Assembly (NCBI RefSeq): GCF_008124765.1
Contig: NZ_VNHS01000017.1
Location: forward strand, 42,016 to 106,015
Source of the DNA: Paenibacillus methanolicus
Lineage (GTDB): Bacteria; Bacillota; Bacilli; Paenibacillales; Paenibacillaceae
DNA length: 64,000 bases
Direction of reading: 5' to 3'
A program made the position numbers and the translations under genes. Position 1 is the first letter of the stretch, and every line of letters starts with the position of its first letter. The notes beneath the pieces were generated by a model. It did not search any database, had not been told where the DNA came from, and worked only from the letters and a program-made list of their open reading frames with translations. Below, in pieces: positions 25,277 to 33,485 of the stretch.

Positions 25277-26050
25277 ATGCGGCTGAAGGATAAGGTCATT
25301 CTGATCACCGGTTCGGGTTCCGGCATCGGACGCAGCACGGCGCTGCTGTTCGCGGCGGAAGGGGCGAAAGTAATCGTCAACGATTTGTCCGAAGAGAAAG
25401 GCGAAGAGACGGCGGCGGATATTCGCGCGGCCGGCGGAGAAGCGGTCTATTACAAGGCGGACGTGACGGATCCGGCATCGGTGCAGCCGATGGTAGATGG
25501 CATCGTCTCGACGTTCGGGCATATCGACGTGCTGTTCAATAACGCCGGCATCAGCGGCGTCGGGGCGCTGCACGAGATCGAGCCGGAGATGTGGGACAAG
25601 GTCGTGAACGTCAACGTGCGCGGCGTCTATGTGCCGAGCAAATACGTGCTTCCTTACATGATGGAGCGCCGCGGCGGATCGATCATCAACATGTCGTCGT
25701 GCATCGCGGAGATCGGGCTGGCCAGACGAGCCGTATACGCGGCGACCAAGGGCGCGGTGCTGTCGCTCACCAAGTCGATGCAGGTCGACTACGCGCCGTA
25801 CAACATCCGCGTGAACGCGCTGCTGCCGGGGACGATCATGACCCCGTTCGTGGAGAACTACCTTCGCACTTCGTACGCGGATCCGGAGGAAGCGATCAAC
25901 GGGCTGAAGTCTCGTCAGCTCAGCGGCGAGATCGGAATGCCGGAGGACGTAGCCCAGGCGGCGCTGTTCCTGGCTTCGGACGAATCGAAGTTCATGATGG
26001 GCTCTCCGCTGTACATCGACGGCGGCGTCGTGTTCGGGAAGAACGCGTAA
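25277..26050 (+). CDS. SDR-family oxidoreductase, possible 2-keto-3-deoxy-sugar-acid dehydrogenase
   Basis: A 257-residue classical short-chain dehydrogenase. The cofactor motif 'TGSGSGIG' (residues 11-18), 'NNAGI' (about 89), catalytic Ser in 'INMSSC' and the Tyr-x3-Lys pair in 'YAATKG' are all intact. 'VNDLSEEKGEE' with Asp after the second strand suggests NAD preference. It sits between IclR and an FAH-family hydrolase. SDR plus FAH pairs act in the non-phosphorylative L-fucose/L-rhamnose routes, where the SDR oxidises 2-keto-3-deoxy-L-fuconate or -rhamnonate. That role is inferred from order only; the rest of such a route was not found here. Confidence 0.82.
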   Translation: MRLKDKVILITGSGSGIGRSTALLFAAEGAKVIVNDLSEEKGEETAADIRAAGGEAVYYKADVTDPASVQPMVDGIVSTFGHIDVLFNNAGISGVGALHEIEPEMWDKVVNVNVRGVYVPSKYVLPYMMERRGGSIINMSSCIAEIGLARRAVYAATKGAVLSLTKSMQVDYAPYNIRVNALLPGTIMTPFVENYLRTSYADPEEAINGLKSRQLSGEIGMPEDVAQAALFLASDESKFMMGSPLYIDGGVVFGKNA

Positions 26051-26145
26051 CGGCGCCATTCCTCCGAGAATTTCTCCGAGCGTCATTTTCATAACGAACG
26101 ACATGATGTCATTCAAGCAATCGAATCCAAGGAGGCAACTGAACC

Positions 26146-27048
26146 ATGAAACTGGTCACGATCCAGAAAGCCGGGCGGCAGCTGCTCGGCGTGAAGACAG
26201 AAGCAGGCATTATTGATATCGAGGCGGCGCTGGCGGCGCATCCGGCGGAGACGGCGGTGCCGACCGACGTTATGGCCGTTATTGAGGGCGGACAGCAGGC
26301 GGTAGATGCGATCGGCACGTACATCGCGGGGCTGCAAACTAGCGGTAGCGCGGCCTATACGCTCGACGAGCAATCGGTCGAGTGGGGGCCTTGCGTGACG
26401 CGCCCGAACAAAATCATCTGCATCGGTCTTAACTACCGCAAACACGCGGAAGAGACGAAGGCCGCCATTCCGGAATATCCGATTCTGTTCAATAAATTCA
26501 ATAACACGCTGACGGGCAACGGCAAGACCATCGCGATTCCGAAAGTGACCAAGCAGCTCGACTACGAGGCGGAGCTGGTCATCGTCATCGGCAAGAAGGC
26601 GAAATACGTGGCCAAAGAAGAGGCGCTTGATTACGTATTCGGCTATGCGGCCGTCAACGATCTGTCCGCGCGCGACCTACAGCTTCGCACCCAACAATGG
26701 CTGCTTGGCAAGAGCTGCGACGATTTCAGCCCGCTCGGTCCGTATCTCGTGACCGCCGACGAGGTCGGCAACCCGAACGACCTGGCGATCCGCGCGATCG
26801 TGAACGGCGAGGTGCGCCAGAACTCCAACACGTCGGACATGATTTTCGGCTGCGACGAGATCGTCAGCTACGTCTCGCACCATATGACGCTCGTGCCGGG
26901 CGATATTATCCTGACCGGCACGCCGGAGGGCGTCGTGCTCGGCCTGCCGAAGGACCAGCGCGTCTACCTGCAACCGGGCGACGAAGTGACGATCGAGATC
27001 GAGAAGCTCGGCTCCTTGACGAACCGGTTCGTGGCGGAAGAAGTCTAA
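26146..27048 (+). CDS. Fumarylacetoacetate hydrolase-family protein (2,4-diketo acid hydrolase-like)
   Basis: A 300-residue FAH-fold enzyme. The metal site is intact: 'CIGLNYRKHAEE', 'DYEAELVIVIGKKAKYV' (paired Glu) and 'GYAAVNDLSARDLQ' (Asp), followed by 'LGKSCDDFSPLGPYLV' and 'LTGTPEGVVLGL'. The family splits C-C bonds in diketo acids with Mg2+ or Mn2+. With the SDR upstream, hydrolysis of 2,4-diketo-3-deoxy-L-fuconate (or the rhamnonate analogue) to pyruvate plus L-lactate is a testable role. AAGGAGG precedes ATG-26146. A bidirectional terminator follows. Confidence 0.85.
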   Translation: MKLVTIQKAGRQLLGVKTEAGIIDIEAALAAHPAETAVPTDVMAVIEGGQQAVDAIGTYIAGLQTSGSAAYTLDEQSVEWGPCVTRPNKIICIGLNYRKHAEETKAAIPEYPILFNKFNNTLTGNGKTIAIPKVTKQLDYEAELVIVIGKKAKYVAKEEALDYVFGYAAVNDLSARDLQLRTQQWLLGKSCDDFSPLGPYLVTADEVGNPNDLAIRAIVNGEVRQNSNTSDMIFGCDEIVSYVSHHMTLVPGDIILTGTPEGVVLGLPKDQRVYLQPGDEVTIEIEKLGSLTNRFVAEEV

Positions 27049-27124
27049 GCGGAGGCGTTCCGCGCGACTCCGCAAGTTAATCAATACGATGCGCATTGCT
27101 TGTCTAGCTCATCTCTCCGCAAGA

Positions 27125-27165
27125 AAGACTCCCGCGTCGCCGCAAGGCGAATCGGGAGTCTTCTT
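27125..27165 (+). terminator. Terminator after the FAH-family gene (bidirectional)
   Basis: AAGACTCCCG (27125-27134) pairs with CGGGAGTCTT (27153-27162), with an inner CGCC/GGCG pair. T-rich tails occur on both strands. Confidence 0.75.
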
Positions 27166-27183
27166 GCATCCGGTCGGGCAAAG

Positions 27184-27945
27184 TTACCCGGCCATATTGT
27201 TAACCGCGTCTTTCGGCGCGTAGACCGAAATATGGTCCACCGTGCCGGTCGACTTCGGTATGATGAATTTGAGCTGGAAGTCTTCGCCGGCCTTGTAGAC
27301 GTAGATATCGTCGTCGCCGTTCTTCGTCTGCTCGTCCGCCTTGCCGATCGCCGCTTCGATCTGCGCGAGCGTCAGCGACTGCAGGCTCGGATCGTCGGAC
27401 CGCACGTCGAAGATCTGGTTCCCTTTATTGTAGCCGATGACGGCGTTCTTGGCCCCGTAAGTCGCGTACATGCCCTTGCCCGCGAACTCCTCGTGATCCG
27501 ATTTGCCCCAAGCCTTCTCGACGTCGTCGATGAGGCCCGTATGCGCCGCGAACTCGATGCCCGGCACCTTGCCCTGCTCGGCTAGCGCGAGCAACTCCTT
27601 CACCTGCTTGCCGGTATCGGCTTGTCCCTCGGAACCGTTCTCGCCGCCGCCCGCGCTGCCTGCCGCCGTGCCGCCATTACTGTTGCCCGCCGTGCCCGTT
27701 TGACCGTTCGCGCCCGTATTGCCGGTCGTGCCGTTATCGGAGACGGGGGTATCGCCGTTGGCGGTCGTATCGCTTGTTCCTCCGGCGTTGCTTCCCGGCG
27801 TCGTCGCCGTTCCGCCGTTCGAGCCCGCATTCGACGCGTTCTCGGCCGGTGGGGCGGGATTATTCTCCTCGTTCTGGCAAGCGGTCGTCATTAGCAGCCC
27901 CGTCAACGCAAGCGCTAGCGCAGTCTTGTTCCATTTTCGGTTCAT
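27184..27945 (-). CDS. YjgB-like (DUF4309) lipoprotein
   Basis: A 253-residue lipoprotein: a signal ending in 'LMTTAC' with lipid-modified Cys23, a low-complexity Gly/Asn/Thr/Ser linker (about 27-108), then a folded domain with 'ALAEQGKVPGIEFAAHTGLIDDVEKAWGK', 'GMYATYGAKNAVIGYNKGNQIFDVRS' and 'LTLAQIEAAIGKADE', matching the DUF4309/YjgB family of Gram-positive envelope proteins. AAGGAG precedes the start. The long flexible linker would hold the domain away from the membrane. Its molecular function is unknown. Confidence 0.75.
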   Translation of the reverse strand: MNRKWNKTALALALTGLLMTTACQNEENNPAPPAENASNAGSNGGTATTPGSNAGGTSDTTANGDTPVSDNGTTGNTGANGQTGTAGNSNGGTAAGSAGGGENGSEGQADTGKQVKELLALAEQGKVPGIEFAAHTGLIDDVEKAWGKSDHEEFAGKGMYATYGAKNAVIGYNKGNQIFDVRSDDPSLQSLTLAQIEAAIGKADEQTKNGDDDIYVYKAGEDFQLKFIIPKSTGTVDHISVYAPKDAVNNMAG

Positions 27946-28048
27946 GGTGTCAGCTCCTTGTTATGGATTCGTCCTGCTGGTTATCAGTCTAGGTTAAATC
28001 CATACCACTCATACTTCGACGCTAAACGATCCGGCCGAATCTCCTATG

Positions 28049-28885
28049 CTATAGCAAATTCGTGCCGCTCTCGTTCTCCCGGAACCGCTTGCGGAATACG
28101 CCTGGCGGCGTGCCATAGCGCTGCTTGAACACTTTATGAAAATACGAATATTCGCCGAAGCCGCAGTTCTCCGCGATCTGATGGAGCGAGAAGGACGTAT
28201 ATTTCATCCGCTCGAGCGCCGCCGATAGCCGCACCTCGGTCGCGTAATCCATCATCGTGCGGCCGACGTGCTCCTTGAACAAGTGGACGGCGCGGGAGAC
28301 CGACAGCCCGGCGTGGCGCGCGGCGTCGTCGATCTTGAACCGGCCGGTCGCGTTCTCCTCGATGAACCGCTTCAGCCGCAGGACGGCGAACGGCGGCGGC
28401 GCGCTCGGGGCGGCCGTCTCCGTGACGGCCCGCTCCAGGTAAAGACATAGCGTCCGAAGCAAATAGTCGATAAGTTCGGGGCTGCCCGTCCCGCCGCCGT
28501 CATCCGTCTGGCGCCGCTTCTCCGCGATCATCAGGCGCCAGAGGCCGAGCAGCTTCTCGTCGGGGTCGATGCGGGCGATGAGCGGTTTGCCGGCGCGCGC
28601 CCACCAGTCGTCGAGCCACTCGCTGACCGTCAACAGGTAGTAATCGCCGCTCGCAATGCTGCCATCGGCCGCGTTTTGCTCCCCGACATGAAGTCCGTAG
28701 ACCGTCCCGGGCGGGAGCATAAGCAGGTCGCCGGCCTCGAGCGACACGCGGCGTCCCGCGATGTCGGCCTCGCAGCGGCCTTCGGTTTGCAGCCGGAATA
28801 AGTAACAAGGCAAGCCGGTGCTATAGTGGTCATGGAATCGCTGGGTATGATATGAATAGCCGCAAGTAAGGACGACGGATGACAA
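28049..28885 (-). CDS. AraC-family transcriptional regulator
   Basis: A 278-residue regulator. The N-terminal cupin has 'GRRVSLEAGDLLMLPPGTVYGLHVGE'. The C-terminal HTH pair (about 180-275) is 'KIDDAARHAGLSVSRAVHLFKEHVGRTMMDYATEVRLSAAL' and 'SLHQIAENCGFGEYSYFHKVFKQRYGTPPGVFRKRF', a close AraC match. TTG-28885 is the start, with AGGAGG (28894-28899) 8 bases away. It is divergent from a sugar isomerase/epimerase and Gfo/Idh pair, mirroring the arrangement at 15018-17139, so it probably activates them in response to a sugar. Confidence 0.86.
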   Translation of the reverse strand: MSSVVLTCGYSYHTQRFHDHYSTGLPCYLFRLQTEGRCEADIAGRRVSLEAGDLLMLPPGTVYGLHVGEQNAADGSIASGDYYLLTVSEWLDDWWARAGKPLIARIDPDEKLLGLWRLMIAEKRRQTDDGGGTGSPELIDYLLRTLCLYLERAVTETAAPSAPPPFAVLRLKRFIEENATGRFKIDDAARHAGLSVSRAVHLFKEHVGRTMMDYATEVRLSAALERMKYTSFSLHQIAENCGFGEYSYFHKVFKQRYGTPPGVFRKRFRENESGTNLL

Positions 28886-29020
28886 GTGTGGGGCCTCCTA
28901 TGCAAAATGATAGCCAAATAATCGATGTTTCAATTATATCGTTTATGGTCAGCCCGCGCCAAGGGCGCTAAGATGAAGCTATATCGAATTAGACAACACC
29001 GCTCAAGGGAGTGTTTACGC

Positions 29021-29788
29021 ATGAGAAAAATGGGTATTGGCGTACAACTGTATACGCTTCGTAATGAAACCGCTGCCGATTTCGCCGGAACGCTGCGCAA
29101 AGTCGCGGAGCTTGGCTACGAGGGCGTGGAATTCGCGGGCTACGGCGACTTGTCCGCCGACGACATGAAGGCGCTTCTGGAAGAAACCGGACTGAAGGCG
29201 ATCGGCGCGCACGTGTCGCTCGACGCGATGCGCAATGACCTGCAGGGCCAAATCGATTATCTGAAGACGATCGGCGCCGGCTACATGATCTGTCCGTGGG
29301 TGAGCGAAGAAGCGCGCAACCTCGAGGATTGGAAGAAGAATATCGCGTTCTGGAAGGAAGCGGCCGAGGAAGTAACGAAGCAAGGGCTCGTATTCGGCTA
29401 CCATAACCACGACTTCGAATTCCACGAGAGCATCGACGGCCAATTCGTGTTCGACGCGATCTATGCGGCCGCGCCGGAATCGATTAAAGTGGAAATGGAC
29501 GTCTGCTGGGTGAAATTCGCCGGTCAAGACCCGATTGCGTATATCAACAAGTACGCCGGCAGCCTGCCGCTGCTTCACTTGAAGGATTTCGCGCGCGACG
29601 AGAACGGCGGCATGATTACGCTTGAGCTCGGACAAGGCGAAGTGAACCTGGGCGAGGTCGTCAAGGCGGCTTCCGACGCCGGCGTAGAATGGCTGATCGT
29701 CGAACAGGACAACTGCCAGAATCCGCCGCTTGCGAGCATCGCGAACAGCTTGAACTGGGTAAAGCAGAATTATTTGGCGCTCGTATAA
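29021..29788 (+). CDS. Sugar phosphate isomerase/epimerase (xylose isomerase-like TIM barrel)
   Basis: A 255-residue AP-endonuclease-2-type TIM barrel. Visible features: 'GVQLYTLRNETAADF', 'VEFAGYGDLSADDM', 'GYHNHDFEF' (metal-site His), 'VEMDVCWVKFAG' (metal-site Asp) and 'LLHLKDFARDENG'. Enzymes of this class isomerise or epimerise keto-sugars and inosose derivatives with a divalent metal. AAGGGAG at 9-base spacing fixes ATG-29021 over upstream codons. It is followed after 38 bases by a Gfo/Idh dehydrogenase. Such pairs often handle inositol, glucosides through 3-keto intermediates, or uronate derivatives; which one cannot be told. Confidence 0.82.
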   Translation: MRKMGIGVQLYTLRNETAADFAGTLRKVAELGYEGVEFAGYGDLSADDMKALLEETGLKAIGAHVSLDAMRNDLQGQIDYLKTIGAGYMICPWVSEEARNLEDWKKNIAFWKEAAEEVTKQGLVFGYHNHDFEFHESIDGQFVFDAIYAAAPESIKVEMDVCWVKFAGQDPIAYINKYAGSLPLLHLKDFARDENGGMITLELGQGEVNLGEVVKAASDAGVEWLIVEQDNCQNPPLASIANSLNWVKQNYLALV

Positions 29789-29826
29789 GAGCCCTATCTT
29801 AATAGAACGAAGGAGAATGAACACGC

Positions 29827-30849
29827 ATGAGTAAAGTAAGAGTGGCCGTCATCGGTTGCGGCTCGATTTCCAAATACCGTCATATTCCGGAGTACGCGGC
29901 CAACGAGAACGTCGAGATCGTCGCATTCGTCGACGTCGTTGCGGAGCGGTCCCAAGCGTATGCCGACAAGTACGGGGCGCTTGCGTTCACGGATTATAAA
30001 GAAATGCTCGCTCAAGTGAAGCCGGACGCGGTCAGCGTCAACTTGCCGAACGCGCTTCACGCGCCGGTATCCATCGACGCGGCGAACGCTGGCGCGCACG
30101 TGCTCGTCGAGAAGCCGATGGCGGCGACGGAAGAAGAAGGGCTCGCGATGATCGAAGCCGCCAAGAAGAACGGCGTGTTCCTCATGGTCGGCCACAATCA
30201 GCGTCTGATGCCGCCGCACGCGAAGGCGAAGGAAATTCTCGATAGCGGCAAACTTGGCAAAGTGTTGACGTTCCGCACGTCGTTCGGCCATCCGGGTCCG
30301 GAAGGCTGGAGCGTCGACGGCCGCAACAGCTGGTTCTTCGAGAAAGAAGACGCGATCATGGGCGCCATGGGCGACCTTGGCGTGCACAAATCCGACCTGA
30401 TCCGCTACCTGCTCAGCGACGAAGTGTCCGAAGTGGGCGCTTTCATCGGGACGCTGCACAAAGACGGCACGCAGGTTGACGATAACGCGACTTGCCTGCT
30501 TCGCATGAAGAGCGGCGCGATCGGCTCGCTCGTCGCAAGCTGGACGTATTACAAAGGCGAAGACAACAGCACGGTCCTCTGGTGCGAGAACGGCGTCATG
30601 AAGATCGGCACGCATCCGGACGATCAAGTCATCGTGGAACTCCGCGACGGCACGATCGAGAAGTATAAAGTCGGCGCGATCTCGACGAACGACAAGCAAG
30701 AATCCAGCGGCGTCATCGACGCGTTCATCACGTCGATCACGACGAACACGCCGCCAAGCATCTCCGGCGAAGAAGGACTGAAATCGCTGAAAGTCATTCT
30801 TGCGGCATTCGAGTCGCAAGCGACCGGCCGCATTATCTCCTTGGATTAA
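29827..30849 (+). CDS. Gfo/Idh/MocA-family oxidoreductase
   Basis: A 340-residue NAD(P)-dependent dehydrogenase. The Rossmann motif is 'VAVIGCGSISKYRHIPEY', the catalytic-Lys motif is 'VEKPMAATEEEG', and 'MGDLGVHKSDLIRYLL' supplies active-site Asp/His. It pairs with the isomerase upstream. AAGGAG precedes ATG-29827. It differs clearly from the two other Gfo/Idh proteins in this window, so this is not a recent duplication. Its regulator is probably the divergent AraC gene. Confidence 0.86.
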   Translation: MSKVRVAVIGCGSISKYRHIPEYAANENVEIVAFVDVVAERSQAYADKYGALAFTDYKEMLAQVKPDAVSVNLPNALHAPVSIDAANAGAHVLVEKPMAATEEEGLAMIEAAKKNGVFLMVGHNQRLMPPHAKAKEILDSGKLGKVLTFRTSFGHPGPEGWSVDGRNSWFFEKEDAIMGAMGDLGVHKSDLIRYLLSDEVSEVGAFIGTLHKDGTQVDDNATCLLRMKSGAIGSLVASWTYYKGEDNSTVLWCENGVMKIGTHPDDQVIVELRDGTIEKYKVGAISTNDKQESSGVIDAFITSITTNTPPSISGEEGLKSLKVILAAFESQATGRIISLD

Positions 30850-30873
30850 TCCCGATATTCGCTTTGCAATCAG

Positions 30874-30917
30874 AAGAACCCCCTATCGCTCCGCACGTGG
30901 CGCGATAGGAGGTTCTT
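30874..30917 (+). terminator. Terminator after the Gfo/Idh gene
   Basis: AGAACC plus CCTATCGC pair with GCGATAGG plus GGTTCTTT (30902-30917). The T-run is short. Confidence 0.7.
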
Positions 30918-30944
30918 TCGCGTTGGTATGCTCGCAGGCACCCC

Positions 30945-31358
30945 TTATGCCCCCGGGAGCGACTTGCGTCCGGCGAAGCCTTCGTCCCAGCCGTGGTAAT
31001 GCGTAATGCTGCGCTCGCCTTCCTTCCAGCAGAGCAGCACGTCGCGGCCGTCCACTTCGCCGGGGAAGTCGAGCAGGCCGGGGTGAATCATTTTCAGCTG
31101 CACGCCTTGACGCTCGAAGTTCTGGATCGCGAGTTCGATTTCCATCCGCATGAATTCCAGCTCGCCCTCGAGTTCGAAGAACGGGTCGGGATCGTCGGAC
31201 AGCCGCTCCGAAGACCGGGCGTACCCGTTCTTCATTCTCTTTAGCTCGGTAACCCTTTCCTCGAACGTGTTCGTCAGCTGCTGCAGACGCGCAAGTTCTC
31301 CCTGTAGACGCGGCAACAGCGCGTTTGCTTCGCTCAAGGTGAATTTCTTACTCGTCAC
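30945..31358 (-). CDS. DUF2203 family protein
   Basis: A 137-residue soluble protein. The N-terminal helix pair 'FTLSEANALLPRLQGELARLQQLTNTFEERVTELKR' is followed by 'DPFFELEGELEFMRMEIELAIQNFERQGVQLKMIHPGLLDFP' and ends in 'RDVLLCWKEGERSITHYHGWDEGFAGRK', the DUF2203 signature. GTG-31358 is chosen because AAGGAG lies 8 bases away; the GTG three codons upstream abuts that site. Function unknown in all relatives I know of. Confidence 0.82.
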   Translation of the reverse strand: MTSKKFTLSEANALLPRLQGELARLQQLTNTFEERVTELKRMKNGYARSSERLSDDPDPFFELEGELEFMRMEIELAIQNFERQGVQLKMIHPGLLDFPGEVDGRDVLLCWKEGERSITHYHGWDEGFAGRKSLPGA

Positions 31359-31367
31359 GGCGCTCAC

Positions 31368-31701
31368 TCCTTGCGTTAAGTGTACCCGATCCGGCTTACG
31401 GCCGCCAAGTTCGAATCCTTCCGCCTAGCCCTAACATACGCGGCGCCAGCGCCATTTCGTCCGGGGATCGACGAATTTTAGAATCTCTTAAAAACGAAAA
31501 TGATTCCTATCTATAAATCGATCATATTCGACAGCGGATGCGCGTGGTAGAATGGAAGAAGCAAACTCCGGCTAGCGTCCGGGCAACAGAGACAGCGCTT
31601 ACATGAATTGCGTTTTCCTTAAGCCAAGTTTTTCGCTCGCGTAAATCGCATTAACGGTTATATAGCAAGCCTACGCGTTTAATGTCTGACATGAGGGGTG
31701 T
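31368..31701. other. Gene-free stretch upstream of ccpN
   Basis: A 334-base gap between the divergent DUF2203 and ccpN genes. AT-rich segments near 31490-31560 and 31640-31670 (TATATA-like) could hold promoters, but no -35/-10 pair is convincing. No repeat, hairpin or short ORF with a ribosome binding site was found. Confidence 0.4.
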
Positions 31702-32316
31702 ATGAACATCGAACTTACAGCGCGTCAGCGAGATATCGTCCAGCTCGTCCGCCAGCAGGCGCCCATTACGGGCGACCAAATTGCCGAGCAGTTAGGCATC
31801 AGCCGTGCTACGATTCGCTCCGATCTTTCTTTGCTTGTCATGCTTAATGTGCTAAGCGCAAAACCGAAAGTCGGCTACTTTACCGGGGATGCGGCCGATT
31901 ATGAGACGCAGGAGCCCTCCTGTACCACCTTGAGCGTGAAAGAGGTACAGGAGAAGCCGACCCTGCTAGCCAGTGCTTTGTCCGTGCACGAAGCGGTCGT
32001 GACGCTGTTTCTGGAGAACGCCGATACGATCTGCATCGTCGACGAGAACAAACGGTTCATCGGCATCGTGACGGCGAAGGACTTGCTGAAGCTTACTTTA
32101 GGCAACCCTCAGGCCGGCGCCATGCCGGTCGGCATGGCGATGTCCTGGCTGCCGGCCATGGCCGCGCTGTCGCCGGATGAGAGCATAGGGTCCGCGGTAC
32201 GGACGATGCTCGCGCACGGCTTGGACGGCGCGCCCGTGCTAACGGAGAGCCGCGAGGTGGCCGGCTGGATTTCGAAGACGGCGATCCTCCGAAAAATGGT
32301 AGAGACGGATGTCTGA
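31702..32316 (+). CDS. ccpN: CcpN-type transcriptional repressor (HTH plus CBS pair)
   Basis: A 204-residue protein with an N-terminal HTH ('LTARQRDIVQLVRQQAPITGDQIAEQLGISRATIRSDLSLL') and two CBS motifs (about 80-135 and 145-200). In B. subtilis CcpN represses gluconeogenic genes (gapB, pckA) during glycolytic growth, sensing ATP/ADP through its CBS domains. The size and the yqfL-like gene directly downstream match the B. subtilis ccpN-yqfL locus. GAGGGG precedes ATG-31702 at short spacing. Target operators in this genome lie outside this window. Confidence 0.88.
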   Translation: MNIELTARQRDIVQLVRQQAPITGDQIAEQLGISRATIRSDLSLLVMLNVLSAKPKVGYFTGDAADYETQEPSCTTLSVKEVQEKPTLLASALSVHEAVVTLFLENADTICIVDENKRFIGIVTAKDLLKLTLGNPQAGAMPVGMAMSWLPAMAALSPDESIGSAVRTMLAHGLDGAPVLTESREVAGWISKTAILRKMVETDV

Positions 32317-32338
32317 CACGGAAAGGAGCAGGGCGGAA

Positions 32339-33169
32339 GTGCGGGACAATCAGCAAATCTTCATCTGTTCGGATGCGGTAGGCGAAACCGCGGAGGCGGT
32401 CGTCCGGGCCGCGATGCGGCAATTCGCGTTCACGAGCGGCAAGTTAAGGCGTTACGGCCATATCAAGCATGCGGACGAGGTGCGCGCGATCGTGGACGAA
32501 GCGTCGCGGTGCCGCGGCGTGATCGCGTATACGCTCGTGCAACCGGAACTGAACGGCGTGATGCGGGAGGAGACGAGCGCGCGCGGAGTTAGGGCCGTCG
32601 ACGTGCTGAGCCCGATGATGCAGGCGTTCATCGATACGTTCGAGGATACGCCGAACCGGATTCCGGGGCTCAATCAATCGCTCGATGCCGAGTATTACCG
32701 GAAGATCGAGGCGATGGAGTTCGCCGTTCATTACGACGACGGCAAAGATCTGCGCGGCATCACGCTGGCCGACGTCGTCCTTATCGGCGTGTCGCGCACG
32801 TCGAAGACCCCGATCTGCCTTTATATGGCGCACAAGGGCATCCGGGCGACCAACTGGCCGCTCGTGCCCGAGATCCCGGTGCCGGAGCAGCTGCTGAAGC
32901 GCAGGAACGGCCTGGTCGTCGGCCTGACGATGGACCCCGATAAGCTCGTGTCGATCCGCACGGAGCGGCTCAAGGCGCTCGGTCTGCCGAAAGGCTCGGT
33001 CTACGCGACGGCCGCGCGCGTCGAGGACGAGCTCCGCTACGCGAATCGGATCATGAACATGGTCGGCTGCGAGATCATCGACGTGACCAACAAAGCGATC
33101 GAGGAGACGGTGGGCATTATTTTGGAGCGGCTGCCGGCCGACCGGGCGTTCTCTTCGCCGAATCTCTAA
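32339..33169 (+). CDS. yqfL: PEP synthase/PPDK regulatory kinase-phosphorylase (DUF299)
   Basis: A 276-residue protein of the PPDK regulatory family, which phosphorylates with ADP and dephosphorylates with phosphate the catalytic Thr of PPDK or PEP synthase. 'FICSDAVGETAEAVVRAA' at the N-terminus and the P-loop 'LIGVSRTSKTPICLYMAHKG' (about 150) are diagnostic. GTG-32339 with AAAGGAG (32322-32328) gives a length near the 270 residues of B. subtilis YqfL; an upstream ATG at 32309 overlaps ccpN and has a poor site. Co-transcribed with ccpN, consistent with joint control of gluconeogenesis. Confidence 0.9.
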   Translation: MRDNQQIFICSDAVGETAEAVVRAAMRQFAFTSGKLRRYGHIKHADEVRAIVDEASRCRGVIAYTLVQPELNGVMREETSARGVRAVDVLSPMMQAFIDTFEDTPNRIPGLNQSLDAEYYRKIEAMEFAVHYDDGKDLRGITLADVVLIGVSRTSKTPICLYMAHKGIRATNWPLVPEIPVPEQLLKRRNGLVVGLTMDPDKLVSIRTERLKALGLPKGSVYATAARVEDELRYANRIMNMVGCEIIDVTNKAIEETVGIILERLPADRAFSSPNL

Positions 33170-33187
33170 TCGAATATCTAGGATGCA

Positions 33188-33219
33188 AGCATCTTCCGGT
33201 CGAGGAGGATGCTTTTTTT
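33188..33219 (+). terminator. Terminator of ccpN-yqfL
   Basis: AGCATC-TTCC (33188-33197) pairs with GGAGGATGCT (33204-33213), followed by a seven-T run. Confidence 0.88.
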
Positions 33220-33266
33220 GTTGTGTAGGCGTGTTACAACACCAGATAATGTTGTGGATTAAACGT

Positions 33267-33389
33267 AAGCTTTGTCCGCGAGGACAAAAGCGTGCCAGCT
33301 CGAAGCAACCCGCCGACCGCGAACAATTATGGCAGCACGAAGAGAGAGTCCAGAGGGCAAAGGCCTTTGGTTCCCCTCAGCGGAGGGGG
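33267..33389 (+). repeat. Dispersed hairpin repeat, copy C
   Basis: It aligns end to end with copy B at 17563-17688: AAGCTTTGTCCGCGAGGAC hairpin, GCCGACCGCGAAC, GGCAGCACGAAG, then GTCCAGAGGGCAAAGGCCTT and CCCCTCAGCGGAGGGG. Its tail GCGGAGGGGGAAGGGGGAG also matches 17751-17769. It lies between the yqfL terminator and the kduI promoter, again outside genes. Confidence 0.75.
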
Positions 33390-33413
33390 AAGGGGGAGGA
33401 ACAAAAATAACCG

Positions 33414-33467
33414 TTGCCATTTGGTTCACGTTCGTTTAAATTAAACATAAATGAACTTATATGAACC
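33414..33467 (+). promoter_or_regulatory. kduI promoter with nested inverted repeats
   Basis: TTGCCA (33414-33419), a 17-base spacer and TAAATT (33437-33442) form the likely promoter. GTTTAAATTAAAC (33434-33446) is a 13-bp palindrome across the -10. GGTTCA (33423-33428) and TGAACC (33462-33467) form an outer inverted pair. Either could bind the DeoR-type protein encoded two genes on. Confidence 0.6.
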
Positions 33468-33485
33468 TCAAAGGAGCGATTGGAC

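Noticed and set aside
31490..31530. Fur-like box in the spacer upstream of ccpN
   Set aside because: Only about nine of fourteen arm positions match the 7-1-7 consensus, and no iron genes are adjacent.
32309..32338. Earlier ATG for the YqfL-like protein
   Set aside because: It overlaps ccpN, has a poor ribosome site, and would add ten residues not expected from B. subtilis YqfL; GTG-32339 with AAAGGAG is better.
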